A stretch of 64,000 nt of DNA, taken from contig OY763044.2 of NCBI GenBank assembly GCA_963666825.2, positions 372,001 to 436,000 of the forward strand. Reading direction: 5' to 3'. Below the pieces are notes generated by a model, which saw only the letters and a program-made list of their open reading frames with translations, made no database searches and had not been told where the DNA came from. The stretch is from Saccharicrinis sp963666825. GTDB lineage: Bacteria > Bacteroidota > Bacteroidia > Bacteroidales > Marinilabiliaceae. This document shows positions 24,801 to 33,711 of the stretch, piece after piece; position 1 is the first letter of the stretch; each line of letters opens with the position of its first letter. The translations under genes and the position numbers were made by a program.

Positions 24801-25848
24801 AGATGCTACATTATCAGATTTATTAATTGATGGAATTACAGTTACAGGATTCGCTTCTGATGTAGTTACATACGATGTTGAATTACCAGCAGGAACCACA
24901 TCTGTAGATGTAACAGTAGTAACAAATAGTACTTCAGCCGTAATAACCAGCGGAACAGGAACAATTGATCTTACATCAGGAAGTGCCACTGTAGAAGTGT
25001 TGATTACCGCAGAAGATGCAACAACAACTGAGACCTATACATTGAACCTTACTGTATTAAAATCAACAGATGCTACATTATCAGATTTATTAATTGATGG
25101 AACTACAGTTACAGGCTTTGTTTCTTCAACCATGAGTTACGATGTAGAATTACCAGTAGGAACTACATCTGTTGATGTAACAGCAGTAACAAATAGTACT
25201 TCAGCCGTAATAACCAGCGGAACAGGAACAATTGATCTTACATCAGGAAGTGCCACTGTAGAAGTGTTGGTTACCGCTGAAGATGCAACAACAACTGAGA
25301 CCTATGCATTGAACCTTACTGTATTAAAATCAACAGATGCTACATTATCAGATTTATTAATTGATGGAACTACAGTTACAGGCTTTGTTTCTTCAACCAT
25401 GAGTTATAATGTTGAATTACCAGCAGGAACCTCATCTGTAGATATAACAGCAATGAAAAATAGTACTTCAGCAGTAATAACCAGCGGAACAGGAACAGTT
25501 GATCTTACATCAGGAAGTGCTACAGTTGAAGTTTTGGTTACCGCAGAAGATGCAACAACTACAGAAACCTATACATTAAATTTAACAGTAGTTGTAGCAA
25601 CAGGTATAGCTGACAGCTCAATTGAGAATGTAGTTGTTTATCCTAATCCTTGTATGGATAAATTAAATGTAACTAATATTTCGAATGCGACTGTTAGTAT
25701 ATATAATATGCAAGGTTCACTGATGATAATTAATAAAGCAACAAGTAGTGATTTGGATATTGATGTTAGTGGCTTGAAACCAGGAATGTATATATTAAAA
25801 ATAGCACAAGAGAAACAGATGAAAAATATAAGTTTTATTAAAAAGTAA
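21808..25848 (+). CDS. Large T9SS-exported repeat protein with CBM-like and cadherin-like domains
   Basis: 1346 residues. A signal peptide ends near FLNAQ. Two related CBM-like domains stand at about 30-185 and 480-640 (YYIYVHNH..., HYVWAHVYF..., each ending in a (V/I)RIDKI(I/F)-type strand), resembling C-terminal domains of some glycoside hydrolases such as GH115. Between and after them are cadherin-like/DUF5018-type beta-sandwiches (LSDLxVDGTTVTGF ... YDVELPxGTTS ... TVNLTV). Six near-identical 89-residue units span about 728-1261. The C-terminus (VVYPNPCMDKLNV ... IYNMQGS ... LKPGMYILKI) is a T9SS type A sorting domain. No catalytic motif; probably a surface adhesin or glycan-binding stalk. 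Monocistronic, followed by a terminator. Confidence 0.85.
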   Translation: MKKTLKPLNQFRMLLSCLIIFGFNTFLNAQTYTQNDAGVMVIDAAYFTSSEVGPSADEITIDNTDVGSINTDYLVMPGVSAYSAANASAPRAHYTVNFNETGTYYIYVHNHTLSTSEKSFWFGFGSPSKQWADWYNHTTWDWFNSNVDKSIDVTATGEQTFTIYQRDMNVRIDKIILVQDAAFDAAAYISSSDLYDIQVDGSSVVGFDAATLTYDVELPTGTTSTTLSGIAFNHYAGVVVKDNGTESGDGSIDVSSGSATATIEVTAEDAGTTTTYTVNFSVIASGSDATLSDLAVDGTTVTGFDAAVTSYDVEMPFGTTSAIVSATLTDASGSYVIKDNGTETLDGTIDLTSGSATATVEVTAQDGITTATYTVNLTVYVKSTDATLASISVDGTDLILFDAATYTYDIFLNQGTASIELGATSTDANAGISGTGTIDVSSGTGSTDLVVTAEDGTTMLTYTVNYAYVAEGVTTTNVQSSDANGLVRINTEDYNTNTVGQQFDAWSVPDTYVLSPDVQKYLTYTSVPTDAPQLQYSVEFTQTGTHYVWAHVYFLDDSGDSFWYGLDNTVAGNDDRVAPWPATYNSWVWYEGKNSINVTETGVKTFSIFERETRVQIDKIFITTNADFAPSTFLASGDLSNLTVDGTQVSGFASDVITYDVELPIGTTEAVLNGISVNDLAQVSIKDNGVVSVDGTIDLTSGSATATVEVTSEDATTTKTYTVNLTVLKSTDATLSDLLIDGTTVTGFASDVVTYDVEFPVGTTSADVTAVTNSTSAVITSGTGTIDLTSGSATVEVLVTAEDGTTTVTYTLNLTVLKSTDATLSDLLIDDTTVAGFVSSTMSYDVELPVGTTSVDVTAVTNSTSAVITSGTGTIDLTSGSATVEVLVTAEDAFTTETYTLNLTVLKSTDATLSDLLIDGATVTGFVSSTMSYDVELPAGTTSVDVTAVTNSTSAVITSGTGTIDLTSGSATVEVLVTAEDATTTETYTLNLTVLKSTDATLSDLLIDGITVTGFASDVVTYDVELPAGTTSVDVTVVTNSTSAVITSGTGTIDLTSGSATVEVLITAEDATTTETYTLNLTVLKSTDATLSDLLIDGTTVTGFVSSTMSYDVELPVGTTSVDVTAVTNSTSAVITSGTGTIDLTSGSATVEVLVTAEDATTTETYALNLTVLKSTDATLSDLLIDGTTVTGFVSSTMSYNVELPAGTSSVDITAMKNSTSAVITSGTGTVDLTSGSATVEVLVTAEDATTTETYTLNLTVVVATGIADSSIENVVVYPNPCMDKLNVTNISNATVSIYNMQGSLMIINKATSSDLDIDVSGLKPGMYILKIAQEKQMKNISFIKK
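23989..25590 (+). repeat. Six in-frame tandem repeats of exactly 267 bp
   Basis: Units start with TTAAAATCTACAGATGC or its close variant at 23989, 24256, 24523, 24790, 25057 and 25324; every spacing is 267 bp (89 codons). Much of each unit is nearly identical at DNA level (for example ACAAATAGTACTTCAGC and CAGCGGAACAGGAACA in all), so units can recombine. Earlier cadherin-like units in the same gene are more diverged. Confidence 0.92.
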
Positions 25849-26239
25849 TTAGTAATAAGAAAAATATAAAGCACTAAGAATATAGGGCTATTCAATTCGT
25901 CACTTTTAGACAATTGAATAGCCCTTATTATTTTATATTATTAATGTTTAACGTATTGAAATCAGTTAACACTAGGCTCTAATAAAGGAGGCTATATCTT
26001 TCTTTCATTCATAATTATTCAATAGATGGTTAGATTTTAGATAATAGATTTATCTTATAATAGCATAGTGGTATTAATTAAGTCCGAAATGTTAGATAAA
26101 ATTGCTTAAATGAGATAGTGTAATATTCTAGAAAGGTTAAGGATGCAGTTTTACCGAGTAAGATAATATCGCTAAAGACATCATAAACTGTTTTTGTATT
26201 ACTAACTTTAGATTATTAATTTATATAACAGATAATTAG
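25849..26239. other. Intergenic interval with terminator
   Basis: After the terminator at 25884-25936 the remaining sequence up to the HD-domain gene is AT-rich without recognisable elements. Confidence 0.4.
25884..25936 (+). terminator. Rho-independent-type terminator after the T9SS repeat protein
   Basis: A perfect 14-bp stem AGGGCTATTCAATT / AATTGAATAGCCCT with a 14-nt loop is followed by TATTATTTTATATT. Confidence 0.8.
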
Positions 26240-26848
26240 ATGCTGGAAAAAATATTTTTTATACTCTTTCAGAAATATACCTATGATGAAGGTTATATTC
26301 AGAAATGTTGGGATGAAATTTATTCATGTTATACAGATCAATCAAGATATTATCATAATCTATCTCACCTTAGCAATATGCTTGCTGAATTAGAAAGTAT
26401 AAAATCAGAAGTCAAGGAACTGGATACTCTGTTATTTTCAATTTATTATCACGATATTATTTATAGTACTTCTGATTCAAATAACGAATATAATAGTGCT
26501 ATGTTATTTAAAAAGAGGATAGCAAATACGAGTTTTCAGTATGCAGATAAATGTATAGCTCAAATTTTGCAAACGAAAGAGCATAAAGTAACTCAAATAA
26601 ATGATGATAATATTTTGCTGGATTTAGATCTTAAGATATTAGGAGAAAGTAAATCAGACTATCAAGTATATTGTCAAAATATTAGAAAGGAATATAAGAT
26701 ATATTCAGATACCGAATATAGTGCTGGTCGTAAAATGGCACTTAGCCACTTATTAAATTTATCATCAATATATAAAACGGATTATTTTATAAAAAACTAC
26801 GAAAATAATGCGAGGCAAAATTTAACATGGGAGCTAACTACCTTATGA
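26240..26848 (+). CDS. HD-superfamily predicted metal-dependent phosphohydrolase-like protein
   Basis: 202 residues, soluble. RYYHNLSHLSNML (about 37-49) and SIYYHDIIYS (about 67-76) correspond to the His and His-Asp pair of the HD domain in the COG4339 family of predicted metal-dependent phosphohydrolases. A conserved-looking LDLDLKILG and a Tyr/Lys-rich region follow (EYKIYSDTEYSAGRK), as in that family. Substrate is unknown for the family. It stands alone, with AT-rich flanks and no obvious operon partner. Family assignment is moderate; function beyond likely phosphohydrolysis cannot be stated. Confidence 0.7.
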   Translation: MLEKIFFILFQKYTYDEGYIQKCWDEIYSCYTDQSRYYHNLSHLSNMLAELESIKSEVKELDTLLFSIYYHDIIYSTSDSNNEYNSAMLFKKRIANTSFQYADKCIAQILQTKEHKVTQINDDNILLDLDLKILGESKSDYQVYCQNIRKEYKIYSDTEYSAGRKMALSHLLNLSSIYKTDYFIKNYENNARQNLTWELTTL

Positions 26849-27002
26849 TATATGGAATAGATTAGAGAAGGTACATCATTACGTAATTGTTGATTTCAAA
26901 GTTTTTATCTACGGGTTAATACATCTAAAGTAAAAAACAATATATAATACTATGTTATCTAACATATATGATATTTACATGTGTTTATTATTTTTACAAA
27001 CC

Positions 27003-27016
27003 TGTTTATATAAACA
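27003..27016. promoter_or_regulatory. Perfect 14-bp palindrome upstream of the DUF3857 gene
   Basis: TGTTTATATAAACA, ending 19 bp before the ATG at 27036. Dyad symmetry and location suit a regulator-binding site; the A/T-rich composition makes chance formation possible. Confidence 0.3.
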
Positions 27017-27035
27017 TATTTCTTGCATTTAACTT

Positions 27036-29588
27036 ATGAGGTCATCTAAATTATCAATTGTCAGTATACTGTTCTGTTTATTATTATGTACAAAATTAAG
27101 TGCAGGTATTATACCTTCCTGGGGTTTTGATGTGGACTATTTACGAACATATGTTCCTCATGAAGATCAGGTTTCTGATGGTATGATCTATTTATTTTCG
27201 GATACTCAGGTTAATATAGATACCCGTGAAATATATCATTTTTTATCGATCAAAGTAACAGATGAAAATGGCTTAAGTGACGCTTCTTCTATAACGATTG
27301 ATTACGATAAAGAATATCAAACTTTTCATTTTAATCATGTACATATAATCCGTAATGGAAAAACTATTGATGTACTGTTAAAACAGAAACCTGAAGAGCT
27401 TCGAAGAGAAGATCGACTTGAAAATGGAATTGTAGATGGAAGTATTACCAGTTATTTAGATGTAAATGATTTAAGGGTAGGAGATATTATTGAATATAGT
27501 TACACTTTGAAGGGATTTAATCCGATAAAAAAGGATTTTCTCTCAATGAATTATAACCTTGGATTTTCTGTACCTATAGGTAAAGTTAGAGTAGTTTTTC
27601 TTGCCAAAGATGATAACAAATATGATTATAATGTAATAAATAGCAATGTTCAACCTGAAATTAAAAAGATAGGTGATCAAACAGCCTTTAAGTGGGAATT
27701 GGATGATCCGGATATAACCGTTCAGGAAGATAATGAGCCTTCATGGTATAATCCTTATCCTAAAGTTTATTTTTATAAGAAATCTAATTGGAAAGAATTG
27801 GCGATGTTTATCAGTCAATTATATACTTCGGATAAAGGTTTAAACGATGAAGCAAATCAAATCGTTTCAGAAATAGAGTCGGAATATAAAACAAAAGCAG
27901 AACAGGCAAGAGAAATAATTAGATATGTTCAGAATCAGATTAGATATCTGGGTAATGAAAATGGAATATATGGATATAAGCCACGTCATCCTAATGTTAT
28001 TATAAGTAAAAAATCAGGAGACTGTAAAGAAAAGAGCTGGACTTTGTGTATGCTACTGCAAAAGATTGGTATTCCTGCTTTTCCTGTTTTGGTAAGTACA
28101 TATAATGGTTATAAGCTTCATGAACTACCTGCAAGTTTAGAGTCTTTTAATCATTGTGTAACTTGCTTGGTATACGAAAAGGATACTATTTATGTAGATC
28201 CAACAATTACTAATCAGGGGGGAGACTTGCAGCATCTCAGTTTCCCAAAATATGATCAGGGTTTAATTATTAGCTCAAGCACCATTGATCTTACTCAAAT
28301 CCCATATAAAAGTCAGAAAAAGACATATACTGAAGAAACTTATGATATTAAAGATATGTCAGGAACAGCTGTGTTAAATGTTAAAACTATTTATTCAGGA
28401 GTTGAAGCTGATTATGAAAGATCTTATTTTAAAAATACAGCAAAAAAAGCCATACAAGATAATTATCTGGAGTATTATGCCAATGTTTATCCAAATATTG
28501 ATACCATTAAAATTCTTAATTATGAGGATGATATAGAAAAAAACGATTTTGTTGTTTATGAGTCTTATCAACTTAATGATATATGGGAAGCAGGAGATAC
28601 TCTAAAGCCTAAAGATGTATCAACTTATTTCTATGCTAATAATCTAAAGTATTTGATCAATATAGATAATGATCCGGACCGAACTACTCCCATGTATTTA
28701 TCTAAGGGCAGGGATTTTAACCAGGTAATAACTGTTAATTTGCCTTATACCTGGACAATAAATAGTAAAAATCAGAGTGTAAAAGGACCTGGTTTTGAAT
28801 TTGAGCGTGAAGTTGAGTATGATGATAAAGTTCTGACATTAAAATTTCATCATTTAATAACTCGTTCTTTTATTGAAAAGGAGGAATACTCTGAATATGT
28901 AAAAAAGAATGAGCAAGTAGAAGACCTCTTATCCTACGGATTACTATATTACGGAACATCAGGTTCTGCTCCAAGTGATGGTAGTGTTAGCCCGATTCCA
29001 ATAATTTTAGGGATTTTTGTTATTATTATTGGTTTTATGTTTGCTCGAAAGCTTTATGTTTATAATCCGGAGCCGGAGTTCAGATTTATTAATGGCTCAC
29101 GTCGTATAGGAGGATGGCTTGTACTCCCGGCTATTGGAATAACAATTTCGCCTCTTTTAATTTTAACAGGTTTAATTAGTGAAGGATTCTTAAATGCAGA
29201 AGCCTGGAGCGGATTGTTTAATCCTGAAACGAGTAACTATAGTTTAAGTCATTCGCTTTTGATTTTCTTTGAATTTACATTTAACATTTTATTGATGGTT
29301 TTTGCTGTTCTAAATAGCATTCTGTTTTATGGTAAACGTAGTAATGTTCCTACATTAATGATTGCTTTTTATGTAACCAATAGTGTTTTTGTTATAGCAG
29401 ACGCTGTGTTTAGTTATTCTTTACACATTAGAACAGATTATGAACTAACAAAGGAAATAGTTAAATCTATTATAGGAATGGCTATATGGGGTCCTTATTT
29501 TATGAATTCAGATAGAGTGAAGGAAACCTTTACGCGTAGATTATCTGAATATAAGTTAGAAAACATTAAAGTCAGGAGTGATTCATAG
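27036..29588 (+). CDS. DUF3857/transglutaminase-like protein with C-terminal membrane domain
   Basis: 850 residues. A signal peptide (to about 23) is followed by a DUF3857 beta domain (about 45-240). A transglutaminase-like core (about 285-400) has Cys in GDCKEKSW, His in SFNHCV and Asp in YVDPTI, a plausible papain-type triad. A second beta domain (to about 640) ends near GLLYYGTSG. There are then about five transmembrane helices (from IPIILGIFVIIIGFMF; later GGWLVLPAIGITISPLL), resembling DUF2569. The core faces the periplasm. Proteins of this type are widespread in Bacteroidota; physiological substrate is unknown. It could cleave or cross-link peptides. Monocistronic, unrelated in function to the sugar loci on either side as far as can be seen. 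Confidence 0.85.
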   Translation: MRSSKLSIVSILFCLLLCTKLSAGIIPSWGFDVDYLRTYVPHEDQVSDGMIYLFSDTQVNIDTREIYHFLSIKVTDENGLSDASSITIDYDKEYQTFHFNHVHIIRNGKTIDVLLKQKPEELRREDRLENGIVDGSITSYLDVNDLRVGDIIEYSYTLKGFNPIKKDFLSMNYNLGFSVPIGKVRVVFLAKDDNKYDYNVINSNVQPEIKKIGDQTAFKWELDDPDITVQEDNEPSWYNPYPKVYFYKKSNWKELAMFISQLYTSDKGLNDEANQIVSEIESEYKTKAEQAREIIRYVQNQIRYLGNENGIYGYKPRHPNVIISKKSGDCKEKSWTLCMLLQKIGIPAFPVLVSTYNGYKLHELPASLESFNHCVTCLVYEKDTIYVDPTITNQGGDLQHLSFPKYDQGLIISSSTIDLTQIPYKSQKKTYTEETYDIKDMSGTAVLNVKTIYSGVEADYERSYFKNTAKKAIQDNYLEYYANVYPNIDTIKILNYEDDIEKNDFVVYESYQLNDIWEAGDTLKPKDVSTYFYANNLKYLINIDNDPDRTTPMYLSKGRDFNQVITVNLPYTWTINSKNQSVKGPGFEFEREVEYDDKVLTLKFHHLITRSFIEKEEYSEYVKKNEQVEDLLSYGLLYYGTSGSAPSDGSVSPIPIILGIFVIIIGFMFARKLYVYNPEPEFRFINGSRRIGGWLVLPAIGITISPLLILTGLISEGFLNAEAWSGLFNPETSNYSLSHSLLIFFEFTFNILLMVFAVLNSILFYGKRSNVPTLMIAFYVTNSVFVIADAVFSYSLHIRTDYELTKEIVKSIIGMAIWGPYFMNSDRVKETFTRRLSEYKLENIKVRSDS

Positions 29589-29883
29589 AAAGTCCTCTCT
29601 CTCTTTTTCGTATGCTTGAATAAAAGCGTAATGCCTTATACCATTATAATGTCTGCTTAATTGTATTGATATGGTTTTCTTATCTGATTGTTAGATAAGA
29701 AAATATAAAATTAATACAGTCAGAATTAGTTTTCATATTTCCTTATTTTAGTAAAGATTTATTTTTGGATCAAATCGCTCTTTAAGTATTTTTTTTATGT
29801 GTGTTAATGTTGTGTAAAACAGCGGTATATGTGTTGTGTTATTGGCAAATATTAAAAAAAATGAAAAAAAATAGATTTTTGAG

Positions 29884-29912
29884 TGAGTAAATTGGTGAGT
29901 TTGGTTGTATAG
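29884..29912 (+). promoter_or_regulatory. Predicted ECF sigma promoter P1 (upstream of GH43)
   Basis: TGAGTA at 29884-29889, then exactly 15 bp, then TTGTATAG at 29905-29912; the left side has ATTTTTGAG. Same architecture as four other sites in the mannan locus. The downstream start codon is about 227 bp away, implying a long leader. Confidence 0.65.
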
Positions 29913-30089
29913 GTTTATAAAGGGTTAGTTTATGTACTTATTATCAGTTAAATTGGATTGTATTAAAGGGCTGATAATTAGTGAAGAAAAATTGAAAATT
30001 CCCAATGATTAGGGGGTTTTAGTAATGATTGGGCAAATGAAACGAAAATGTAAATTTGATTATCTAAATTCATATATAAGAGGATGATT

Positions 30090-30138
30090 GAATTTATTTT
30101 AGAGTTCCATCTGATAAATGAAAGTAAATTTTAAACAG
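30090..30138 (+). promoter_or_regulatory. Conserved gene-leader element, copy 1 (before GH43)
   Basis: GAGGATGA near 30080, GAGTTCCAT at about 30102-30110, then AAATTTTAAACAG directly before the ATG. The copy before the GH76 gene matches over nearly the whole length with identical spacing (28 nt from GAGTTCCAT to ATG). Confidence 0.65.
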
Positions 30139-31713
30139 ATGAAATACATTATCTATAGAGGGATTATTTGTATTGTATTAATTAGTATGTTGGCTGGTTG
30201 CGACTTCTTTTATAAAGAAAAAATAATTTATAATCCAGTACTTCCGGGCGATTATCCAAATCCAACGGTTATAAAAGTAAAGGATTATTATTATGCATCT
30301 GCTACAAGTAATGAGTGGTCACCACTGTTTCCAATATTTAAGTCGAAGGATTTAAACAATTGGGAATTGGTTTCTTATGTTTTTCCCGGAGGTGCGCCGG
30401 AATGGGCAGATAAAAATTTTTGGTCGCCCGAGCTGATTTATGATGAAACTCAGGATAGAGTTTATGCTTATTATTCAGCCAGAGATAAAAATACCCATCG
30501 AATGTCAGTTGCTGTTGCAAGCGCTGATTCACCAGAAAAGCCTTTTACAGATCATGGACCATTAGTTTCACAGGAAGTGGGATCTATAGATCCTTTTGAG
30601 ATTAAGGACAGAGATGGAAAAATATACGTGATATGGAAAGAAGATGGTAGTAGTGCATGGTTGCCAACTCCAATTTGGGCTCAGCAAATTAACGAAGACA
30701 GAAATAAGTTTATCGGAGATAAGGTTGAATTAATAAGAAATGATCAGTTATGGGAAGAAGGAAAGGTTGAAGGTGTTTGTTTGTTCGAAAAAGGTGATTA
30801 TTTCTATATGTTTTACTCTTCAGGATTATGTTGTGAAAAAGAATGTAACTACAAAGTTGGCGTTGCCAGAGCTAAAAATCTTTTAGGTCCCTGGGAAAAA
30901 TTTAATGATAACCCTATTTTAAGAACAAATGTTGATTGGAAATGCCCTGGACAGGGCTCAGTTGTTGAAAAAGACGGAGATCTGTTTCTATTGTATCATG
31001 CTTATAGTAGAGAAGGAAGCATATATGTTGGCAGACAGGGTGTTCTTGAAAAAATTATGTGGTCAGAGGATAAGTGGCCGGAATTTAATAATGCACAATC
31101 ATTAAACAGGCCAATGGAAAGGTTAAACTTTTTAGATCAGTTTCATAGTGCATTAAATCCTGTTTGGCAATGGCGGGTTACACAGGATCTTAGTTATTCA
31201 ACCGGTGAAGATGGTTTAATGTTATCGGCATCCACTGAAAATGATAATATTGGTAGTTTATTAGTTCAGTCCATTCATTTAACCGATTATCAGTTTATTG
31301 CAGATATTGATCTGGGAAACACCGGAATGAACTCAGAAGGAGGAATATGTCTTATTGGTGCAGAAGGAAACTACTTAAACGCACCTTTAGCCGGTGTTGG
31401 AATTTCGGCCAGCCATGATTTAATTAAAGTATGGAAATCAGAACATCAACAAACGCTTATTGTCGGCGATTTACCAATGGATTCTATTGCAGATAATCTT
31501 GTAAAATTAAAAATGGAAGTAGAAAGAGGGCATTTAATAAAATTCTATGTATATAATAAAGATGCCTGGCAAAAAATAGATGGATCTGTTGATGTATCTC
31601 CTTATGTTCCATGGGGAATGGGATTGAGGTTTGGTGTAGTGGCAAAAGGTTTGGATAACGAGTTTGTCAATATAAAAAAGGTTGAGTTAAAAAATTTGTG
31701 TTCAAAAAAATAA
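30139..31713 (+). CDS. GH43-family glycoside hydrolase lipoprotein
   Basis: Start at the ATG 30139 rather than 30118: it gives a clean lipoprotein signal (lipobox LAGC, Cys21) and matches the shared leader, which runs straight into ATGAAATAC. 524 residues. GH43 five-bladed propeller with general base Asp38 (GDYPNPT), pKa-modulating Asp151 (SIDPFEI) and acid Glu211 (KVEGVCLF). A C-terminal beta-sandwich (from about 335) resembles the GH43_C2/DUF1349 type. GH43 enzymes remove arabinofuranose, xylose or galactofuranose units. In a mannan locus a side-chain role is likely, but the sugar is not readable. Transcribed from P1, just before the regulator genes. Confidence 0.9.
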   Translation: MKYIIYRGIICIVLISMLAGCDFFYKEKIIYNPVLPGDYPNPTVIKVKDYYYASATSNEWSPLFPIFKSKDLNNWELVSYVFPGGAPEWADKNFWSPELIYDETQDRVYAYYSARDKNTHRMSVAVASADSPEKPFTDHGPLVSQEVGSIDPFEIKDRDGKIYVIWKEDGSSAWLPTPIWAQQINEDRNKFIGDKVELIRNDQLWEEGKVEGVCLFEKGDYFYMFYSSGLCCEKECNYKVGVARAKNLLGPWEKFNDNPILRTNVDWKCPGQGSVVEKDGDLFLLYHAYSREGSIYVGRQGVLEKIMWSEDKWPEFNNAQSLNRPMERLNFLDQFHSALNPVWQWRVTQDLSYSTGEDGLMLSASTENDNIGSLLVQSIHLTDYQFIADIDLGNTGMNSEGGICLIGAEGNYLNAPLAGVGISASHDLIKVWKSEHQQTLIVGDLPMDSIADNLVKLKMEVERGHLIKFYVYNKDAWQKIDGSVDVSPYVPWGMGLRFGVVAKGLDNEFVNIKKVELKNLCSKK

Positions 31714-31870
31714 AATATAAAAGAGTCGTAATGGTGATACAAAAGAGGATGGAAAAAATATAGATAGGTGTGTAATCTGCCGTAAAAGAAAAAAATCTAC
31801 AGAATACTTTAAATTTTTGCGGTATAGATATTAGTTCAGTTTAAGTGTTGTTAATCAAATATTTTTAAAG

Positions 31871-32464
31871 TTGAAGAATAATCCCTCTGGAAATATTAGT
31901 CTCGAAGTGATAAGGAAACTGAAAGAAGGTAATGTACGTGCATATAAGCATGTGTATGATTACTACAGTGAAAACTTATTTCATTTTACATATTCGTACC
32001 TTAAAAATAGCTATGAATCAGAAGAAATAGTGCAGGAAGTTTTTTTAAGGATATGGGAAATACGGGACGAAATAGACGAAAGCAAGTCTCTTAAAAGTTT
32101 TATTTATAAGATGACTGTGAATAAGGTGTTTAATCATTTAAAACACAAAGTTGTAGAACAGAAGTATGAAAAGTATGTGATGAATTATAATCACTCTACA
32201 ACAAATACACCTGAAGAAAATCTACAATACAAAGAGTTAAATTGTAAAATTCAGCATTTGTTGATGAAATTACCTGATCAGCAAAGGAATATATTTAATT
32301 TAAGTAGGCTGGAAGGTTTGACAAATCCTAAAATATCAGAAAAACTTGGATTGTCAATCAGAACTGTAGAGAACCAGATATACAGAGCGACGAAATATTT
32401 AAAAGAGAATTTAAAAGACGAATACAATTTAGCTCTTTTTTGTATGCTGTATCTTTTATGTTAA
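31871..32464 (+). CDS. ECF-type RNA polymerase sigma factor (SusCD-linked)
   Basis: 197 residues. Sigma region 2 covers VYDYYSENLFHFTYSYLKN ... SEEIVQEVFLRIWE (the -10-binding helix), and region 4 covers LLMKLPDQQRNIFNLSRLEG ... ISEKLGLSIRTVENQIYRA. It has the TTG start at 31871, with no in-frame ATG before residue 75 and an in-frame stop upstream at 31832. A FecR anti-sigma gene and an STN-bearing SusC follow, the standard trans-envelope signalling trio: glycan passing SusC frees the sigma from the anti-sigma. It probably recognises the five TGAGTR-N15-TTGTAW sites in this locus (inference). No such site precedes the sigma gene itself. Confidence 0.95.
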   Translation: MKNNPSGNISLEVIRKLKEGNVRAYKHVYDYYSENLFHFTYSYLKNSYESEEIVQEVFLRIWEIRDEIDESKSLKSFIYKMTVNKVFNHLKHKVVEQKYEKYVMNYNHSTTNTPEENLQYKELNCKIQHLLMKLPDQQRNIFNLSRLEGLTNPKISEKLGLSIRTVENQIYRATKYLKENLKDEYNLALFCMLYLLC

Positions 32465-32555
32465 AAAAATTAAAAATATCGTATAAAGATATGGATAGAC
32501 TGAGTAATGTTATGGAGTTGATTGTATTAATAATAAATTCAGAAAACTGGAAATA

Positions 32556-33614
32556 ATGCAAGGGCGATTTAAGGAATTATTAAAACGGGCTAATAAGGAT
32601 TCTCTCTCTTTAAGCGAATTGGAAAATTTGCAGAAGCTTATGGAGGATGAGAATAATGCTGCAGATATCAAGATGCAGATGTTCTCAGAATTGATGGAAG
32701 AGAAGAGTCCTGAAGAAGCTGTCTTTAATAAAGAGAAATTATTTGATAATATTGAAAAACAGATTGATATAAAGGATAACGCTTCTCGTAAAAATGGAAG
32801 AAAACTATATTTGTCATTGATGAAGGTTGCAGCTATAGTTATTTCATTTGTTCTAGGAGGTGTTGCTATACTTGTTTATGAATCAAATTTTAAAGAAGTA
32901 CATACAAGTATTGAATATTGTGAGATAGTAACTCCTTTAGGTTCAAAATCAAAAGTGGTTTTACCTGATAGCTCTATTGTGTGGCTAAATGCAGGAAGTA
33001 AGTTAAGGTATTCAAACCTGTTTAATCAGCAAAATAGGAATTTATCATTAGAGGGTGAAGGTTATTTTAAAGTGGCTAAGAATAGAAAGATTCCGTTCAG
33101 GGTTAATGCTTCAGATTTTATAGTGGAAGCAGTCGGAACAGAATTTAATGTAAGAGCTTATAAAGAAGATGATGCCATTGTAACCTCTTTAGTAGAAGGA
33201 AAAGTGAAATTGGAACATGCTTCAGCAAAAATTGCTGACAACATCTATTTGAATCCAAATCATAAAGCAACTTTTTATAAAGATAACACCAATAGAAATA
33301 AGAAACCAAGGTTAATTATAAGACCCAATGTTGATTTGTCGCCAAATATCGCATGGAAAAATAATCAGCTAATTTTAAATAAAGAAAATTTAAAAGACTT
33401 GTCTGTTGATTTGGAAAGAATGTACGATTGTAAAATTCATTTTAATTCAGAGGATGTTAAATCGTTTATGTTCTCAGGTACAATTACAGATATGAGCTTG
33501 AATGAAATATTGGATGTCATTAAGATGTCAACACCTGTAAACTATGAAGTAAAAGGTAAAAACGTTTATATAAAAAGAGATAATCAACGAATTGGGAAGT
33601 TTAAAAAATATTAA
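32556..33614 (+). CDS. FecR-family anti-sigma factor
   Basis: 352 residues. A cytoplasmic sigma-binding N-terminus (about 1-85) precedes one transmembrane helix (about 90-110, VAAIVISFVLGGVAILVY). The periplasmic FecR domain follows (VTPLGSKSKVVLPDSSIVWLN, LEGEGYFKV, VEAVGTEFNVRAY), then a DUF4974-type C-terminus (FSGTITDMSLNEILDVI) that contacts the STN domain of the transporter. It holds the sigma factor encoded 91 bp upstream inactive until SusC signals occupancy. Gap to the SusC gene is 97 bp. Confidence 0.95.
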   Translation: MQGRFKELLKRANKDSLSLSELENLQKLMEDENNAADIKMQMFSELMEEKSPEEAVFNKEKLFDNIEKQIDIKDNASRKNGRKLYLSLMKVAAIVISFVLGGVAILVYESNFKEVHTSIEYCEIVTPLGSKSKVVLPDSSIVWLNAGSKLRYSNLFNQQNRNLSLEGEGYFKVAKNRKIPFRVNASDFIVEAVGTEFNVRAYKEDDAIVTSLVEGKVKLEHASAKIADNIYLNPNHKATFYKDNTNRNKKPRLIIRPNVDLSPNIAWKNNQLILNKENLKDLSVDLERMYDCKIHFNSEDVKSFMFSGTITDMSLNEILDVIKMSTPVNYEVKGKNVYIKRDNQRIGKFKKY

Positions 33615-33711
33615 AATAGTACTTATTTATTCATATAAAATGATAATCTTATAAATCAAAGAATTATTGGATGATTTAAAAGTTAACATCTTAGAATTAA
33701 AAGATAACTGA

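Larger units (their letters stand above)
29589..30138. other. 550-bp regulatory interval upstream of GH43
   Basis: Contains the first ECF-type promoter (29884-29912), about 225 bp of AT-rich leader, and the conserved GAGTTCCAT leader just before the GH43 start. The first ~290 bp show nothing recognisable. Confidence 0.5.

Noticed and set aside
33615..33711. ECF-type promoter directly before the STN-bearing SusC
   Set aside because: No TGAGTR or TTGTAW pair is found in this gap or before the sigma gene; SusC may be read from further upstream.
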